Virus record (IMG/VR): IMGVR_UViG_3300025108_000477
Span: 1 to 20,734 of that record
Direction: 5' to 3' (one strand)
Length of the DNA stretch: 20,734 bases
DNA from: a virus
The notes below the pieces were generated by a model. The model was not told the origin of the DNA, did not search any database, and saw nothing but the letters and a program-made list of their open reading frames with translations. Shown here one piece after another: positions 1-6,405 of the stretch (position 1 is the stretch's first letter; each line of letters starts with the position of its first letter). The translations under genes and the position numbers were made by a program.

Positions 1-1493
1 GAGCCTTTTTTAAGTAGTTTGTTATATTCGTCTTGTTCTAAGTTTAATTTTTTAGTTATTTCTCTAGCTGAAAATAGTTCATCTACGGATAGTCCTGTTG
101 CTTTTGCAATTGCTTCTTGTATAAGAGGACTTCTTAATTGTTCGTCTGTTAAATTTTGAGTTTGTTTTAAGACTTCTTGTGTTGCTGTAGCTATATCACC
201 TGTAGCAGCGGCAGCTCTTGCTCTTTCAAAATTAAATTGTTTACCAAGTAGTATTTCTGCTTCAAGTTCAGCTCCTATGGATTGCTCAAAATCTAATAAT
301 CCATTAGCTATATTTTTAGCTTGTGTTAAACTTACACCAAATCTTCTTACTTGTCCAACTGCTTTAGCTAATTCTTTTGGATTATTCGCAAAATTAGCAA
401 GAATACCTGATGATGTTTCGCCAAGTTCACTAAAAATTTGTCTTGCTGTTAATGCTAAACCAGTAGTTTTTTGAAACTCTTGTGCAAATCCGGCTATATT
501 ATCAAAAACTAATCTAGAAGAACTACCTTGATTTTCGAATATATTAGATAGGTTAACTGCATTTTCTCCTGCTATACCTAATCCTTGAGTTAAAAAATTT
601 ACTTCTACTGCTTGTTGAGCAATATTGCTGGTAAAAATACCTTGGGTTTTTGTAATAAGCCCGTATGTTTTAAGCAATTCTTCTGTAGTATAGAATATAC
701 CATCGTTAGCACCTGCTGCTGCTAATAGTTCTTCTTTAAAAGCTTCAGCTGCTTTCATTGAAACTCCTAAGTTGACAGCTAACTCTTTTGTCTGCTTAGA
801 AGCTCTAAACATGGTTTGTACCAGTCCTTGAATTGCTTCAAAAGCTGCTAATGCTATCGCAACTGGTCCTAGTCCTTTAAGTAGTTGCTTTAATCCTAGT
901 CCAAGACTTTTCAATGCTGATCCTCCGGCTGCTAAACTTTTTCTCATTGCTTCTGTAGCTGCTTCAGCATTAAGTAGTTGCCCTATTACAGGAGTATTGG
1001 ACATTCTTGTAAATATCTGGCCTATGGCTCCTGCTCTATCTTCTATAGATTTGGCTAAATCTACTTGACCTTCGGTAGCTGCGGTGAGTTCATCGGTGTA
1101 CTTCTGGAGGTCATTGACTTGTTCCTTAGTTAGATCTGCTCCGTGTAATTGTAACTCGTTTCTTCTAGCTTCTAGAATTGCTATTTTTTCTCTTACCTTT
1201 TTACCTCTTGCAACGACTTGATTATATGATAATTCTCCTTCTTCAATTCTTTTCTGAGTAACTACTACATTATCTAACTCTCTTACAACAGCTTCAAAAG
1301 CATTTTTAGTTCTTCTTTCAATACTTTCAATTACATTCCTTTCGGCTCCTTTTGCCATATTCTTCATATTCTTATCAAGCACACTGGCAAGTTGAGCACC
1401 TAGACTACTTATTCCATCGCTCATAAAAGCAATAGATTCGTCAAAGTCTTTTTTTAACTTTTGCTTATCGAAATTATTAGGAGTTTGAGCCAT
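1..1493 (-). CDS. Tail tape-measure protein, N-terminal part (gene runs off the window)
   Basis: The frame is open from an ATG at 1491-1493 to the window edge, about 497 residues with no stop, so the C-terminus is missing. The protein begins MAQTPNNFDKQKLKKD. It is rich in Ala, Gln, Lys and Glu with long helical, coiled-coil-like stretches, and has a Gly/Ala/Leu-rich hydrophobic segment near residues 185-220. That composition is typical of phage tape-measure proteins, which span the tail lumen, set tail length and are threaded through the tube during DNA ejection. Position supports this: it is the next gene after the gp26-like gene and its overlapping small frame, the classic place for a tape measure. 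No ribosome binding site is visible, only A/T-rich sequence and TATTTATA at 1510-1517. The window cannot show whether a lysozyme or peptidase domain lies further on. Confidence 0.8.
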   Translation of the reverse strand, partial: MAQTPNNFDKQKLKKDFDESIAFMSDGISSLGAQLASVLDKNMKNMAKGAERNVIESIERRTKNAFEAVVRELDNVVVTQKRIEEGELSYNQVVARGKKVREKIAILEARRNELQLHGADLTKEQVNDLQKYTDELTAATEGQVDLAKSIEDRAGAIGQIFTRMSNTPVIGQLLNAEAATEAMRKSLAAGGSALKSLGLGLKQLLKGLGPVAIALAAFEAIQGLVQTMFRASKQTKELAVNLGVSMKAAEAFKEELLAAAGANDGIFYTTEELLKTYGLITKTQGIFTSNIAQQAVEVNFLTQGLGIAGENAVNLSNIFENQGSSSRLVFDNIAGFAQEFQKTTGLALTARQIFSELGETSSGILANFANNPKELAKAVGQVRRFGVSLTQAKNIANGLLDFEQSIGAELEAEILLGKQFNFERARAAAATGDIATATQEVLKQTQNLTDEQLRSPLIQEAIAKATGLSVDELFSAREITKKLNLEQDEYNKLLKKG

Positions 1494-1509
1494 AAGTCTA
1501 TCTATATAA

Positions 1510-1517
1510 TATAAATA
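1510..1517 (-). promoter_or_regulatory. TATTTATA motif ahead of the tape-measure gene
   Basis: The coding strand reads TATTTATA followed by TTATATAG, 17 bases before the tape-measure ATG. It is one of a set of similar motifs ahead of tail genes. It may be a phage late-promoter element or only a feature of an A/T-rich leader. Confidence 0.3.
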
Positions 1518-1522
1518 GGAAG

Positions 1523-1780
1523 TTAACCGTTTTTAGATGATTTTGTAGAAAAAGAAGGTTTAATGTCTGGTCCAAATTTCTTTTTAGGTACCGGGGGTGG
1601 TTTATTTTGTTTATCTAGCTTACTATAGTGTTCAGCTATAGTTGCATATGTAAATTTTCGTAACCATATTGGCATGTTATATACATCGTTCCACGAGTAA
1701 CCTCCTTTACCGTGAAATACGATTTCGTGTATTTGTGTAAATATTTGTTGTCGATGTTTAGGCGTCAGGCCAAAAAAAGT
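1523..1780 (-). CDS. Small ORF with no standard start codon; probable +1 frameshift extension of the gp26-like protein (tail assembly chaperone type)
   Basis: This frame opens after a TAG at 1781-1783 and ends at TAA 1523-1525, 85 sense codons. It contains no ATG, GTG or TTG until an internal ATG at codon 36. Yet the sequence looks strongly protein-like from the beginning: IHEIVFHGKGGYSWNDVYN followed by MPIWLRKFTYATIAEHY, then a Lys/Pro-rich tail. It lies one base forward (+1) of the gp26-like gene and overlaps its last 23 bases including the stop. A +1 shift on the T7 run at 1772-1778 would join residue Phe243 of the gp26-like protein to Gly-Leu-Thr-Pro-Lys, giving a product of about 325 residues. 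Known tail assembly chaperone pairs (lambda G/GT, P2 E/E') sit directly before the tape measure and use frameshifting in the same way. Alternatives are initiation at CTG (1766-1768) or translational coupling. Confidence 0.65.
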   Translation of the reverse strand, partial: TFFGLTPKHRQQIFTQIHEIVFHGKGGYSWNDVYNMPIWLRKFTYATIAEHYSKLDKQNKPPPVPKKKFGPDIKPSFSTKSSKNG

Positions 1781-2501
1781 CTATCCCTACCGGGATGATG
1801 ACGTCCTCCTCACCGCCATCCTTATTTGTAAATTTACAAGTAAGGTCAATATCAGGATTTATAGTTTCGTAAAACTTTCTAATAGCTCTAGCATCTTTGG
1901 CTAGTAAAAAATTATCTACAAATTCTCTAATATCTTTAGTTTCTTTAATCCCGTTAACTGAGGTAATAAGATGTTTCAATCTTGAACTACTCGAAGTATT
2001 TCCATCTTTATTAAATTTTTTATTACCGTCGATTTCTTCTTGTATCTTTTTTTCATCTCTAGCAGTTAAACATTTAATAGTAACTGTATTATCGGTATGG
2101 GGTAACTTAAACGCAAATTCATTTATATTGTCTTCAAATAAACTATAGTCTATTTTTTTATTATCTAAAGCTGCTAAATCAGCTTTGACTATTTCTCCTC
2201 CATAAACGAATTCATAATCCTTTCCGTATGATAAAATCCTACACGCTATAAATAATGCGTTCTTATCTCCTATTAATAAATCTTTTATATTAATATCTTT
2301 ATTCACTATTAATGAAGAAAGTAGTTTATCCATTACAATACCTTTAGTAATATAATTAGTATTAGTTAGAATATCTTCTTCTTTAGCTGTCATATACTTC
2401 ATCTCTATGATACCTGATGAAAGAGGAGATTCTTTTGGATAAAGTAAGCCTTTTGATGGTAAATCCACCGATTCTGTCGGTAAACTAAATTTTGATTCCA
2501 T
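1758..2501 (-). CDS. T4 gp26-like baseplate hub / tail assembly protein
   Basis: The protein has 247 residues. Its N-terminal layout, LPSKGLLYP followed by an EMKYMTAKEEDILTN segment, then DKLLSSLI and LLIGDKNALFIACRILSYG near residues 75-94, matches the T4 gp26-type baseplate protein family of T4-like phages (T4 gp26 is about 208 residues). The C-terminal ending FFWPDA also fits my recollection of the family, so the 0-frame stop looks genuine and not a lesion. In T4, gp26 is assigned to baseplate central hub assembly. Here the position immediately before the tape measure, and the overlapping frame at its 3' end, also suggest a tail assembly chaperone role, with the short form made by normal termination and a long form by frameshifting. 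The start ATG at 2501 follows an A/T-rich leader with no Shine-Dalgarno sequence. A terminator separates it from the tail tube gene upstream, so it needs its own promoter; TATTTATA at 2531-2538 is a candidate. Confidence 0.75.
   Translation of the reverse strand: MESKFSLPTESVDLPSKGLLYPKESPLSSGIIEMKYMTAKEEDILTNTNYITKGIVMDKLLSSLIVNKDINIKDLLIGDKNALFIACRILSYGKDYEFVYGGEIVKADLAALDNKKIDYSLFEDNINEFAFKLPHTDNTVTIKCLTARDEKKIQEEIDGNKKFNKDGNTSSSSRLKHLITSVNGIKETKDIREFVDNFLLAKDARAIRKFYETINPDIDLTCKFTNKDGGEEDVIIPVGIDFFWPDA
1772..1778 (-). other. Candidate +1 ribosomal frameshift slippery site (T7 run)
   Basis: On the coding strand the gp26-like frame reads GAC TTT TTT TGG CCT GAC GCC TAA. A Phe-tRNA on the second TTT can re-pair perfectly after moving one base forward. 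It then reads GGC CTG ACG CCT AAA and enters the 1523-1780 frame. The +1 frame is closed by TAG at 1781-1783 just upstream, and the 0 frame is closed by TAA at 1758-1760. Any shift must therefore occur in this short overlap. An AGGGA lies five bases before the TTT run and resembles the spacing of a stimulatory Shine-Dalgarno-like element; its role is uncertain. Confidence 0.5.
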
Positions 2502-2530
2502 AAATTTTATTTAAGTATAACTTGTCTTTA

Positions 2531-2538
2531 TATAAATA
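2531..2538 (-). promoter_or_regulatory. TATTTATA motif ahead of the gp26-like gene
   Basis: The coding strand reads TATTTATATAAAG, 30 bases before the ATG and just downstream of the terminator at 2565-2589. That is where a promoter for the gp26-like/tape-measure unit is needed. No -35 type partner is evident. Confidence 0.4.
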
Positions 2539-2564
2539 TACGAATAAAAACTTTATAAACAAAC

Positions 2565-2589
2565 AAAAAACCCGACTAAATGCCGGGTT
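2565..2589 (-). terminator. Intrinsic terminator after the tail tube gene
   Basis: On the minus strand AACCCG (2584-2589) pairs with CGGGTT (2569-2574), six base pairs around a nine-base loop. It is followed by a run of T (complement of the A run 2565-2570). It begins 25 bases past the tube stop codon and ends the sheath-tube unit before the gp26-like gene. Confidence 0.8.
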
Positions 2590-2613
2590 CTTATATATAT
2601 GTGTAGTTGATGA

Positions 2614-3099
2614 TTAGTAATTCAATACACAGTAGTCCATTGATACTGTCATCTGTAAATCTACTACTTCTGAATTTGCCCAATCAAATGATCCGAAGTT
2701 AGCAGTTTGTATGAATGCTCCTTTTATTACCCATTCACCGATTATATCACCTACAGGTCCTAAAATATTTAGAGTTAAGTCTTTTTTGTAAAAATCTGAA
2801 TAACCAGCTCTTCCAGTTACTGATTCATAAGAAAGACGAGCCCATTCCATTACTGCTTGTGCTCCTGATGGTGTTATTGGGTCATATAAAGTCATTTCTA
2901 TATCACTCCATTCTCTTTTTCCACGTATTTTTCTGTACGTGTTAATGTGGTCAAGTTTAACAACTTCGTCTGTAAAGCTTGGAGCTGCTACGTTCTTAAC
3001 CATAAAGGATGGAATACCGTCTATAAATAAGACAAATCTGTTTTGTACTTTCGGTTCGAAAGCTTTAAACATTATTTCATTTGGGTCTAATACTGCCAT
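2614..3099 (-). CDS. gp19: Tail tube protein, T4 gp19-like
   Basis: The protein has 161 residues, close to the 163 of T4 gp19. It stacks as hexameric rings forming the inner tail tube through which DNA passes. Family-like features are NRFVLFIDGIPSFMVKNVAAPSF near residues 20-43, the IEMTLYDPITPSGAQAVMEW segment near residues 67-86, and a C-terminal half with NILGPVGDIIGEWVIKGAFI and MTVSMDYC typical of the tube beta-barrel. It follows the sheath gene by 42 bases, the conserved sheath-tube order, and is closed by a strong terminator. The leader carries TATTTATA at 3121-3128 and an A-rich stretch before the ATG with no Shine-Dalgarno sequence. Because the tube is needed in high copy number, an extra promoter in this gap is plausible. 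Confidence 0.9.
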   Translation of the reverse strand: MAVLDPNEIMFKAFEPKVQNRFVLFIDGIPSFMVKNVAAPSFTDEVVKLDHINTYRKIRGKREWSDIEMTLYDPITPSGAQAVMEWARLSYESVTGRAGYSDFYKKDLTLNILGPVGDIIGEWVIKGAFIQTANFGSFDWANSEVVDLQMTVSMDYCVLNY

Positions 3100-3120
3100 T
3101 TTATACTTTTAATTATTTAT

Positions 3121-3128
3121 TATAAATA
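3121..3128 (-). promoter_or_regulatory. TATTTATA motif ahead of the tail tube gene
   Basis: The coding strand reads TATTTATAATAAATAATT in the 42-base gap between sheath and tube, 22 bases before the tube ATG. It could give the tube extra transcription. Confidence 0.3.
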
Positions 3129-3141
3129 TCTACTTTAAAAC

Positions 3142-4863
3142 TTATGCTCCAAAAGTTGCACCTGTTGGCTCAACTGTGAAGTCAAGTACAATAAATTCTG
3201 CTGTTTTAGCTGGTTGAATAAATATTTGACCTACTAATTGGTTTCTATCTACTATGTCAGCTGAGTTATTAGAATCATCCATTACGACTCTAAATGCATA
3301 TAGCCCTTGTCTTGATACTACTGTATCTAAATAAGGATTAACTGCTGCTAAGAATTTATTTCTTGTATTGATTGTATTTTGTTCGAATACTAAGTTTTGT
3401 GCTTGATTACCGACAAACTCTTTAAGTTCGATTAATAATCTTCTTACATTTACTCTATCTAAAGCTGATGCTTTAGTTTGTAAAGTCTTTTGACCAAATA
3501 CTGCTATTCCTGTTCCAGGGAAAGTAGCTATTGGGTTAACTTTAGCATCATATAAACTATCTCTTTGTACTCTTGATAATCTTCTTTCTGCTTGAATAAC
3601 TCCTGTTAATCCTCCTCTTACAAGTCCTGCTGGTGCAAACCATGGTGCAGAAGATCCATCTGTAAATGCATATACTCCAGGAATAAATACTGAAGCTGGT
3701 GCCCATACATTCTTACCTGTGCCAGACTGAGTCTGTAACCAAGGCCAGTATGATGCTGCATATGAACTGTTAAGCAAATCAGCTTGTCCAGTTATGTTAG
3801 ATACTGTTCCTCCGTGTCCGTAAAGGTCTGCTATAAATATACAGTCTCCTCTGCTCTCTGCTAAATCGATTAATGAGCTAATTGAAGTACCGTGATTATT
3901 ATTATTTAATCCTGGTGCTGTAATTACATTGAATCTATAATCATCTGAGTTACCTAATAAAGTTATTACCTTATCGTAACATCCTTTTGTTAGCCCTTGA
4001 GATCTTGTTCCTACATTATCATAGTAATTGTCTCCTCCTACAACGTTAGCTCCAGAAGCATTGAAGAATGATCCTGAACCTTCTATCGGTAGAGACCCTG
4101 TAAGACTGTCTAGTCTTCTTGCGCCATCGTTTCCGATATAATTAATAGTAGGTGAATTTACTGCGCTAATTCTAACGTAATTAGATTTGTTAACATATTC
4201 TCCAGTAACAGTAACGTTATCTCCTGTTCCGGAAATAGCCTCTACTTGATTACCTATTTGTTTTTCAATATAGTTTTCTGAATTAGGATCTAAGCTTAAA
4301 TTATTAAATGTTTCTAATACAATTTTATTTTTAAGATTATCATCTCCTCTACGTATTGATAAAGTAAATGTTCCTTTAGCTATATTTTTGTTTGAAATTT
4401 CCCATCTTAAGTTATCAGCAGATCCGCTTTTTAATGAGCTATCACTGTTTGATTCTCCTGCATCTAAAGATGCTGTTGAGTTATTATATAGGGTACCTTT
4501 TCCTATTGTATTTAATTGAAAAGGTTGAATTGAATCATTTGCTGAAGCAGAGATAAAAGTACTTCCTGCTGCTGTAAAAGATCCTGTTACAACTCTAGCT
4601 ACTAATAAAGAATTACCTCCTTGAGAGAAGTAATTTTTAGCTGCCATAGAAGTAAAAAATTCTTGTTTAGTTGAACCTGATTCAAATGTGTCTCCAAATA
4701 CTCTTACATATTCGTTATAAGAAGTAACTGTAGTAGGGATTTCAACTGGTCCTTTTACTGCTGGGCCAATTATACATGCTCCAACTTCTGCTGGTGCTGG
4801 GGAGATAAAAGAGATATCGTTTTCTCTTTGAAATACACCTGGGGAGATAATAGTTTCTGCCAT
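3142..4863 (-). CDS. gp18: Tail sheath protein, T4 gp18-like
   Basis: The protein has 573 residues (T4 gp18 has 659). The N-terminus, ISPGVFQREND near residues 6-16 then GPAVKGPVEIPTTVTSYNEYVRVFG, is the typical start of contractile tail sheaths. The last third holds the conserved core: GLTGVIQAERRLSRVQRDSLYDA, FPGTGIAVFGQKTL, NVRRLLIELKEFV, and the C-terminal GQIFIQPAKTAEFIVLDF. The middle, roughly residues 95-270, is Ser/Asn/Gly-rich and looks like the variable surface-exposed insertion found in many sheaths. The sheath polymer contracts during infection to drive the tube through the envelope. It directly follows the terminator that ends the glycan cassette, so it probably starts a new transcription unit, with TATTTATT at 4893-4900 as a candidate promoter element. 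If the cassette modifies the virion, the exposed sheath insertion is one possible target; this is inference only. Confidence 0.95.
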   Translation of the reverse strand: MAETIISPGVFQRENDISFISPAPAEVGACIIGPAVKGPVEIPTTVTSYNEYVRVFGDTFESGSTKQEFFTSMAAKNYFSQGGNSLLVARVVTGSFTAAGSTFISASANDSIQPFQLNTIGKGTLYNNSTASLDAGESNSDSSLKSGSADNLRWEISNKNIAKGTFTLSIRRGDDNLKNKIVLETFNNLSLDPNSENYIEKQIGNQVEAISGTGDNVTVTGEYVNKSNYVRISAVNSPTINYIGNDGARRLDSLTGSLPIEGSGSFFNASGANVVGGDNYYDNVGTRSQGLTKGCYDKVITLLGNSDDYRFNVITAPGLNNNNHGTSISSLIDLAESRGDCIFIADLYGHGGTVSNITGQADLLNSSYAASYWPWLQTQSGTGKNVWAPASVFIPGVYAFTDGSSAPWFAPAGLVRGGLTGVIQAERRLSRVQRDSLYDAKVNPIATFPGTGIAVFGQKTLQTKASALDRVNVRRLLIELKEFVGNQAQNLVFEQNTINTRNKFLAAVNPYLDTVVSRQGLYAFRVVMDDSNNSADIVDRNQLVGQIFIQPAKTAEFIVLDFTVEPTGATFGA

Positions 4864-4892
4864 GTCTTGGTTTAGTTTAATTATTGTATATT

Positions 4893-4900
4893 AATAAATA
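4893..4900 (-). promoter_or_regulatory. TATTTATT motif ahead of the tail sheath gene
   Basis: The coding strand reads TATTTATTAATATA, about 30 bases before the sheath ATG and downstream of the terminator at 4914-4935. A perfect TATTTATA also occurs at 4949-4956, but it lies before the terminator, so the 4893-4900 copy is the better promoter candidate. Confidence 0.35.
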
Positions 4901-4913
4901 TATTGTCTATTTC

Positions 4914-4935
4914 GAAAAACTCTTGTAAACAGAGT
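4914..4935 (-). terminator. Probable intrinsic terminator between the glycan cassette and the sheath gene
   Basis: On the minus strand ACTCT (4931-4935) pairs with AGAGT (4919-4923), five base pairs around a seven-base loop. It is followed by a run of T (complement of 4915-4919). It lies 34 bases after the stop of the 114-residue coiled-coil gene, where the long overlapping gene chain ends. The stem is short, so it may be leaky. Confidence 0.55.
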
Positions 4936-4968
4936 ATTTGTCTTCTTATATAAATAGATACTAAAAGT

Positions 4969-5313
4969 CTAAAGTGATGAAGGAATAAAAGTACCTTTGG
5001 AAGGATTAATTGTACCGTCTCCGTACTTAGATTGAAGATCTTTAGCTAGAGCTGCGTTTTGTTCGTTAGTCTCTTTAGTAAATTGACTCAAAGCAGCTTT
5101 CTTCTTATCTATATATAGTTCGATTTTACCTATTTCTTCTAATAAATCCTGTTTGTGCTGGGAGTTTATTACAGTGTTAATTTTTTTAGATAGTTCTATT
5201 TTTAAATTAGCTATTTCTATGATATCTGTTTTAATTAGATCTAATCTTTTTTCTATTATTTTAACATTATCAAATTCCTCTTTTTTTAATTTTTTTGCTC
5301 TTTTTACTGCCAT
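4969..5313 (-). CDS. Small coiled-coil protein of unknown function
   Basis: The protein has 114 residues and is highly charged. Residues about 1-90 are almost entirely Lys/Glu/Ile/Leu-rich helix with heptad-like spacing (IIEKRLDLIKTDIIEIANL and IELSKKINTVI), so a coiled coil is likely. The end, LQSKYGDGTINPSKGTFIPSSL, is a short Gly/Pro segment of a kind I associate with small coiled-coil phage proteins. No signal peptide or membrane segment is seen. Its start overlaps the stop of the glycosyltransferase-like gene upstream by 10 bases, so it is translated as the last member of the cassette. It is followed by a terminator and the sheath gene. It may be a structural or scaffolding protein that happens to end the cassette transcript rather than a glycan enzyme. 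Function unknown. Confidence 0.75.
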   Translation of the reverse strand: MAVKRAKKLKKEEFDNVKIIEKRLDLIKTDIIEIANLKIELSKKINTVINSQHKQDLLEEIGKIELYIDKKKAALSQFTKETNEQNAALAKDLQSKYGDGTINPSKGTFIPSSL

Positions 5314-5969
5314 TGTTTATTGTTTGGTAACTTAAGATTAATATCTTGAATTAATTCTATATTATAACATTCAAATAATTCTTTCCACAGTAGACTACCT
5401 TCGTATTCTTTTGCAACCCACCATTGAAGTTTATTATCTAATTTAATTGCCTCTTTCATAAATCCATCTTGATAGCTTTTGCTACCGTCGTCTTGAAACA
5501 TTTTATCTATTACGTACGGATAACAGGTAAAGATTCTTTCGTCCATTGCTTTATAGTGAATATACCCGTAAACACATTCCTCTTTTGTTGTATCGTTTAA
5601 TAAAGGTTGATTTTGAAGATATGCTTTTCTAAAGCTATTACTCATGTCTTCTTTATATTCAATAGTATCTATATCGAGATCTGGTTTAAATTTTACTATG
5701 GACTTATACTTATATGGGTCTTTAATTAAACTTGTAGCATAGTATGTAGACTGTAAGTAAGATATTCTTTTTCTTTTATGTTCTGGTTTGGTAAACATAA
5801 AGGTAGTTTCATTACAGTATTTTTTATATCTGTCTAATTTTTTTATCCACCTTTGATTATCCTCTGTTTGCCAAGAATGTACAAATAGATCAGTTTCTTT
5901 ATCTAAGAATGGAATAATATTATCAGAGAGATTATATAAAAATCCGGATATAAAGACAGCTTTATTCAT
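5304..5969 (-). CDS. Glycosyltransferase-like protein, divergent member of a five-paralogue family
   Basis: The protein has 221 residues from the ATG at 5967-5969. It starts MNKAVFISGFLYNLSDN, then DLFVHSW at residues 27-33 and IVKFKPDLD at 91-99. These line up with the N-terminal strand, the D-F-x-x-x-W motif and the Arg-Pro-Asp motif of four other proteins in this window (6402, 15076, 16856, 18928), although here Arg is Lys. The layout resembles a GT-A type nucleotide-sugar transferase, with the Pro-Asp motif in place of DxD; this is inference. A GTG at 5985-5987 with an upstream AGGAG could add six residues (IILLT segment). I prefer the ATG because the homologues begin right at this strand and the genome rarely uses Shine-Dalgarno sequences. 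It overlaps the GDPD-like gene upstream by 8 bases. Confidence 0.65.
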   Translation of the reverse strand: MNKAVFISGFLYNLSDNIIPFLDKETDLFVHSWQTEDNQRWIKKLDRYKKYCNETTFMFTKPEHKRKRISYLQSTYYATSLIKDPYKYKSIVKFKPDLDIDTIEYKEDMSNSFRKAYLQNQPLLNDTTKEECVYGYIHYKAMDERIFTCYPYVIDKMFQDDGSKSYQDGFMKEAIKLDNKLQWWVAKEYEGSLLWKELFECYNIELIQDINLKLPNNKQWQ

Positions 5970-6405
5970 AGTTAATAATATAATCACTGCAGACTCCTAA
6001 TCTGTCTGTAAGTTTATCGTTTTTAAGTTCAGGTAAGACAGCAATACTATTTGGTATATAGCAACCAGGGTTAGCCCACATATTACCTTTAGAAGTTAAT
6101 GCTACATCATCACTATCATGCCAAAAGTAATTAAAGTACACACCACCTCTATCTATCTCTATTAATTTAGAAAGAGCATCGTAATTTTTACAATGTATCC
6201 ATAATTTCCTATAGTAAGTTGTAATAAATTCAAATGGTATTTCATACTGAGGTTCATCATGACCAAGTATGAATTTATCTTTAACGTACCAGAAGTCTAC
6301 TTCACAGTCGTATCCTTTTTCAATAGCATTAGATATATAGGAAGGTTTATTTTCCTTATCTGTATTAGGTCCATCTATATTTCCTCTATGTGATATTAAG
6401 ATCAT
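5962..6405 (-). CDS. Short GDPD-like phosphodiesterase (PLC-like TIM-barrel family)
   Basis: The protein has 147 residues. It shows the glycerophosphodiester phosphodiesterase signature: ISHRGN with His6-Arg7 at the start, CEVDFWYVKDKFILGHDEP with Glu35, Asp37 and His49, and WIHCKN near 69-74 where the family has a conserved basic strand. Enzymes of this superfamily hydrolyse glycerophosphodiesters or related phosphodiesters with a metal ion. Full-length members have about 230-300 residues, so this is a reduced form that may lack part of the barrel. No signal peptide is visible, so it acts in the cytoplasm of the infected cell. In this cassette it could trim or transfer a phosphodiester-linked substituent (for example a glycerol-phosphate-type group); the true substrate cannot be read from sequence. 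It overlaps both neighbours by a few bases. Confidence 0.65.
   Translation of the reverse strand: MILISHRGNIDGPNTDKENKPSYISNAIEKGYDCEVDFWYVKDKFILGHDEPQYEIPFEFITTYYRKLWIHCKNYDALSKLIEIDRGGVYFNYFWHDSDDVALTSKGNMWANPGCYIPNSIAVLPELKNDKLTDRLGVCSDYIINYE

Noticed and set aside
277-474. Plus-strand open frame opposite the tape-measure gene
   Set aside because: It is antisense to a long, well-formed coding frame. All other plus-strand frames over 60 codons (for example 1897-2148, 2715-2945, 8698-8931, 12209-12490, 19319-19630) are likewise shadows with low-complexity or hydrophobic content.
1758-1760. TAA at the end of the gp26-like gene as a disabling frameshift mutation
   Set aside because: The FFWPDA ending looks like a natural C-terminus of the family and the downstream frame is intact. 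A programmed event or a separate gene is more likely than a broken gene, though an error in the T7 run remains possible.
1772-1778. Classical -1 slippery heptamer at the T7 run
   Set aside because: The downstream frame is +1, not -1, relative to the gp26-like frame. A -1 shift would not enter it, and a -2 shift is less likely than +1.
1510-4956. TATAAATA on the plus strand as T4-type late promoters
   Set aside because: Read on the plus strand these match the T4 late consensus, but there are no plus-strand genes to transcribe. They are noted instead as TATTTATA on the coding strand.
4864-4968. Small RNA gene in the gap between the coiled-coil gene and the sheath
   Set aside because: Only one short terminator-like hairpin and A/T-rich sequence are visible; no conserved RNA structure can be supported.
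5985-5987. GTG start with upstream AGGAG for the 5304 gene
   Set aside because: The AGGAG is part of the coding sequence of the GDPD-like gene. The paralogues begin at the strand that starts with the ATG at 5967-5969, and this genome rarely uses Shine-Dalgarno sequences. It cannot be fully excluded.
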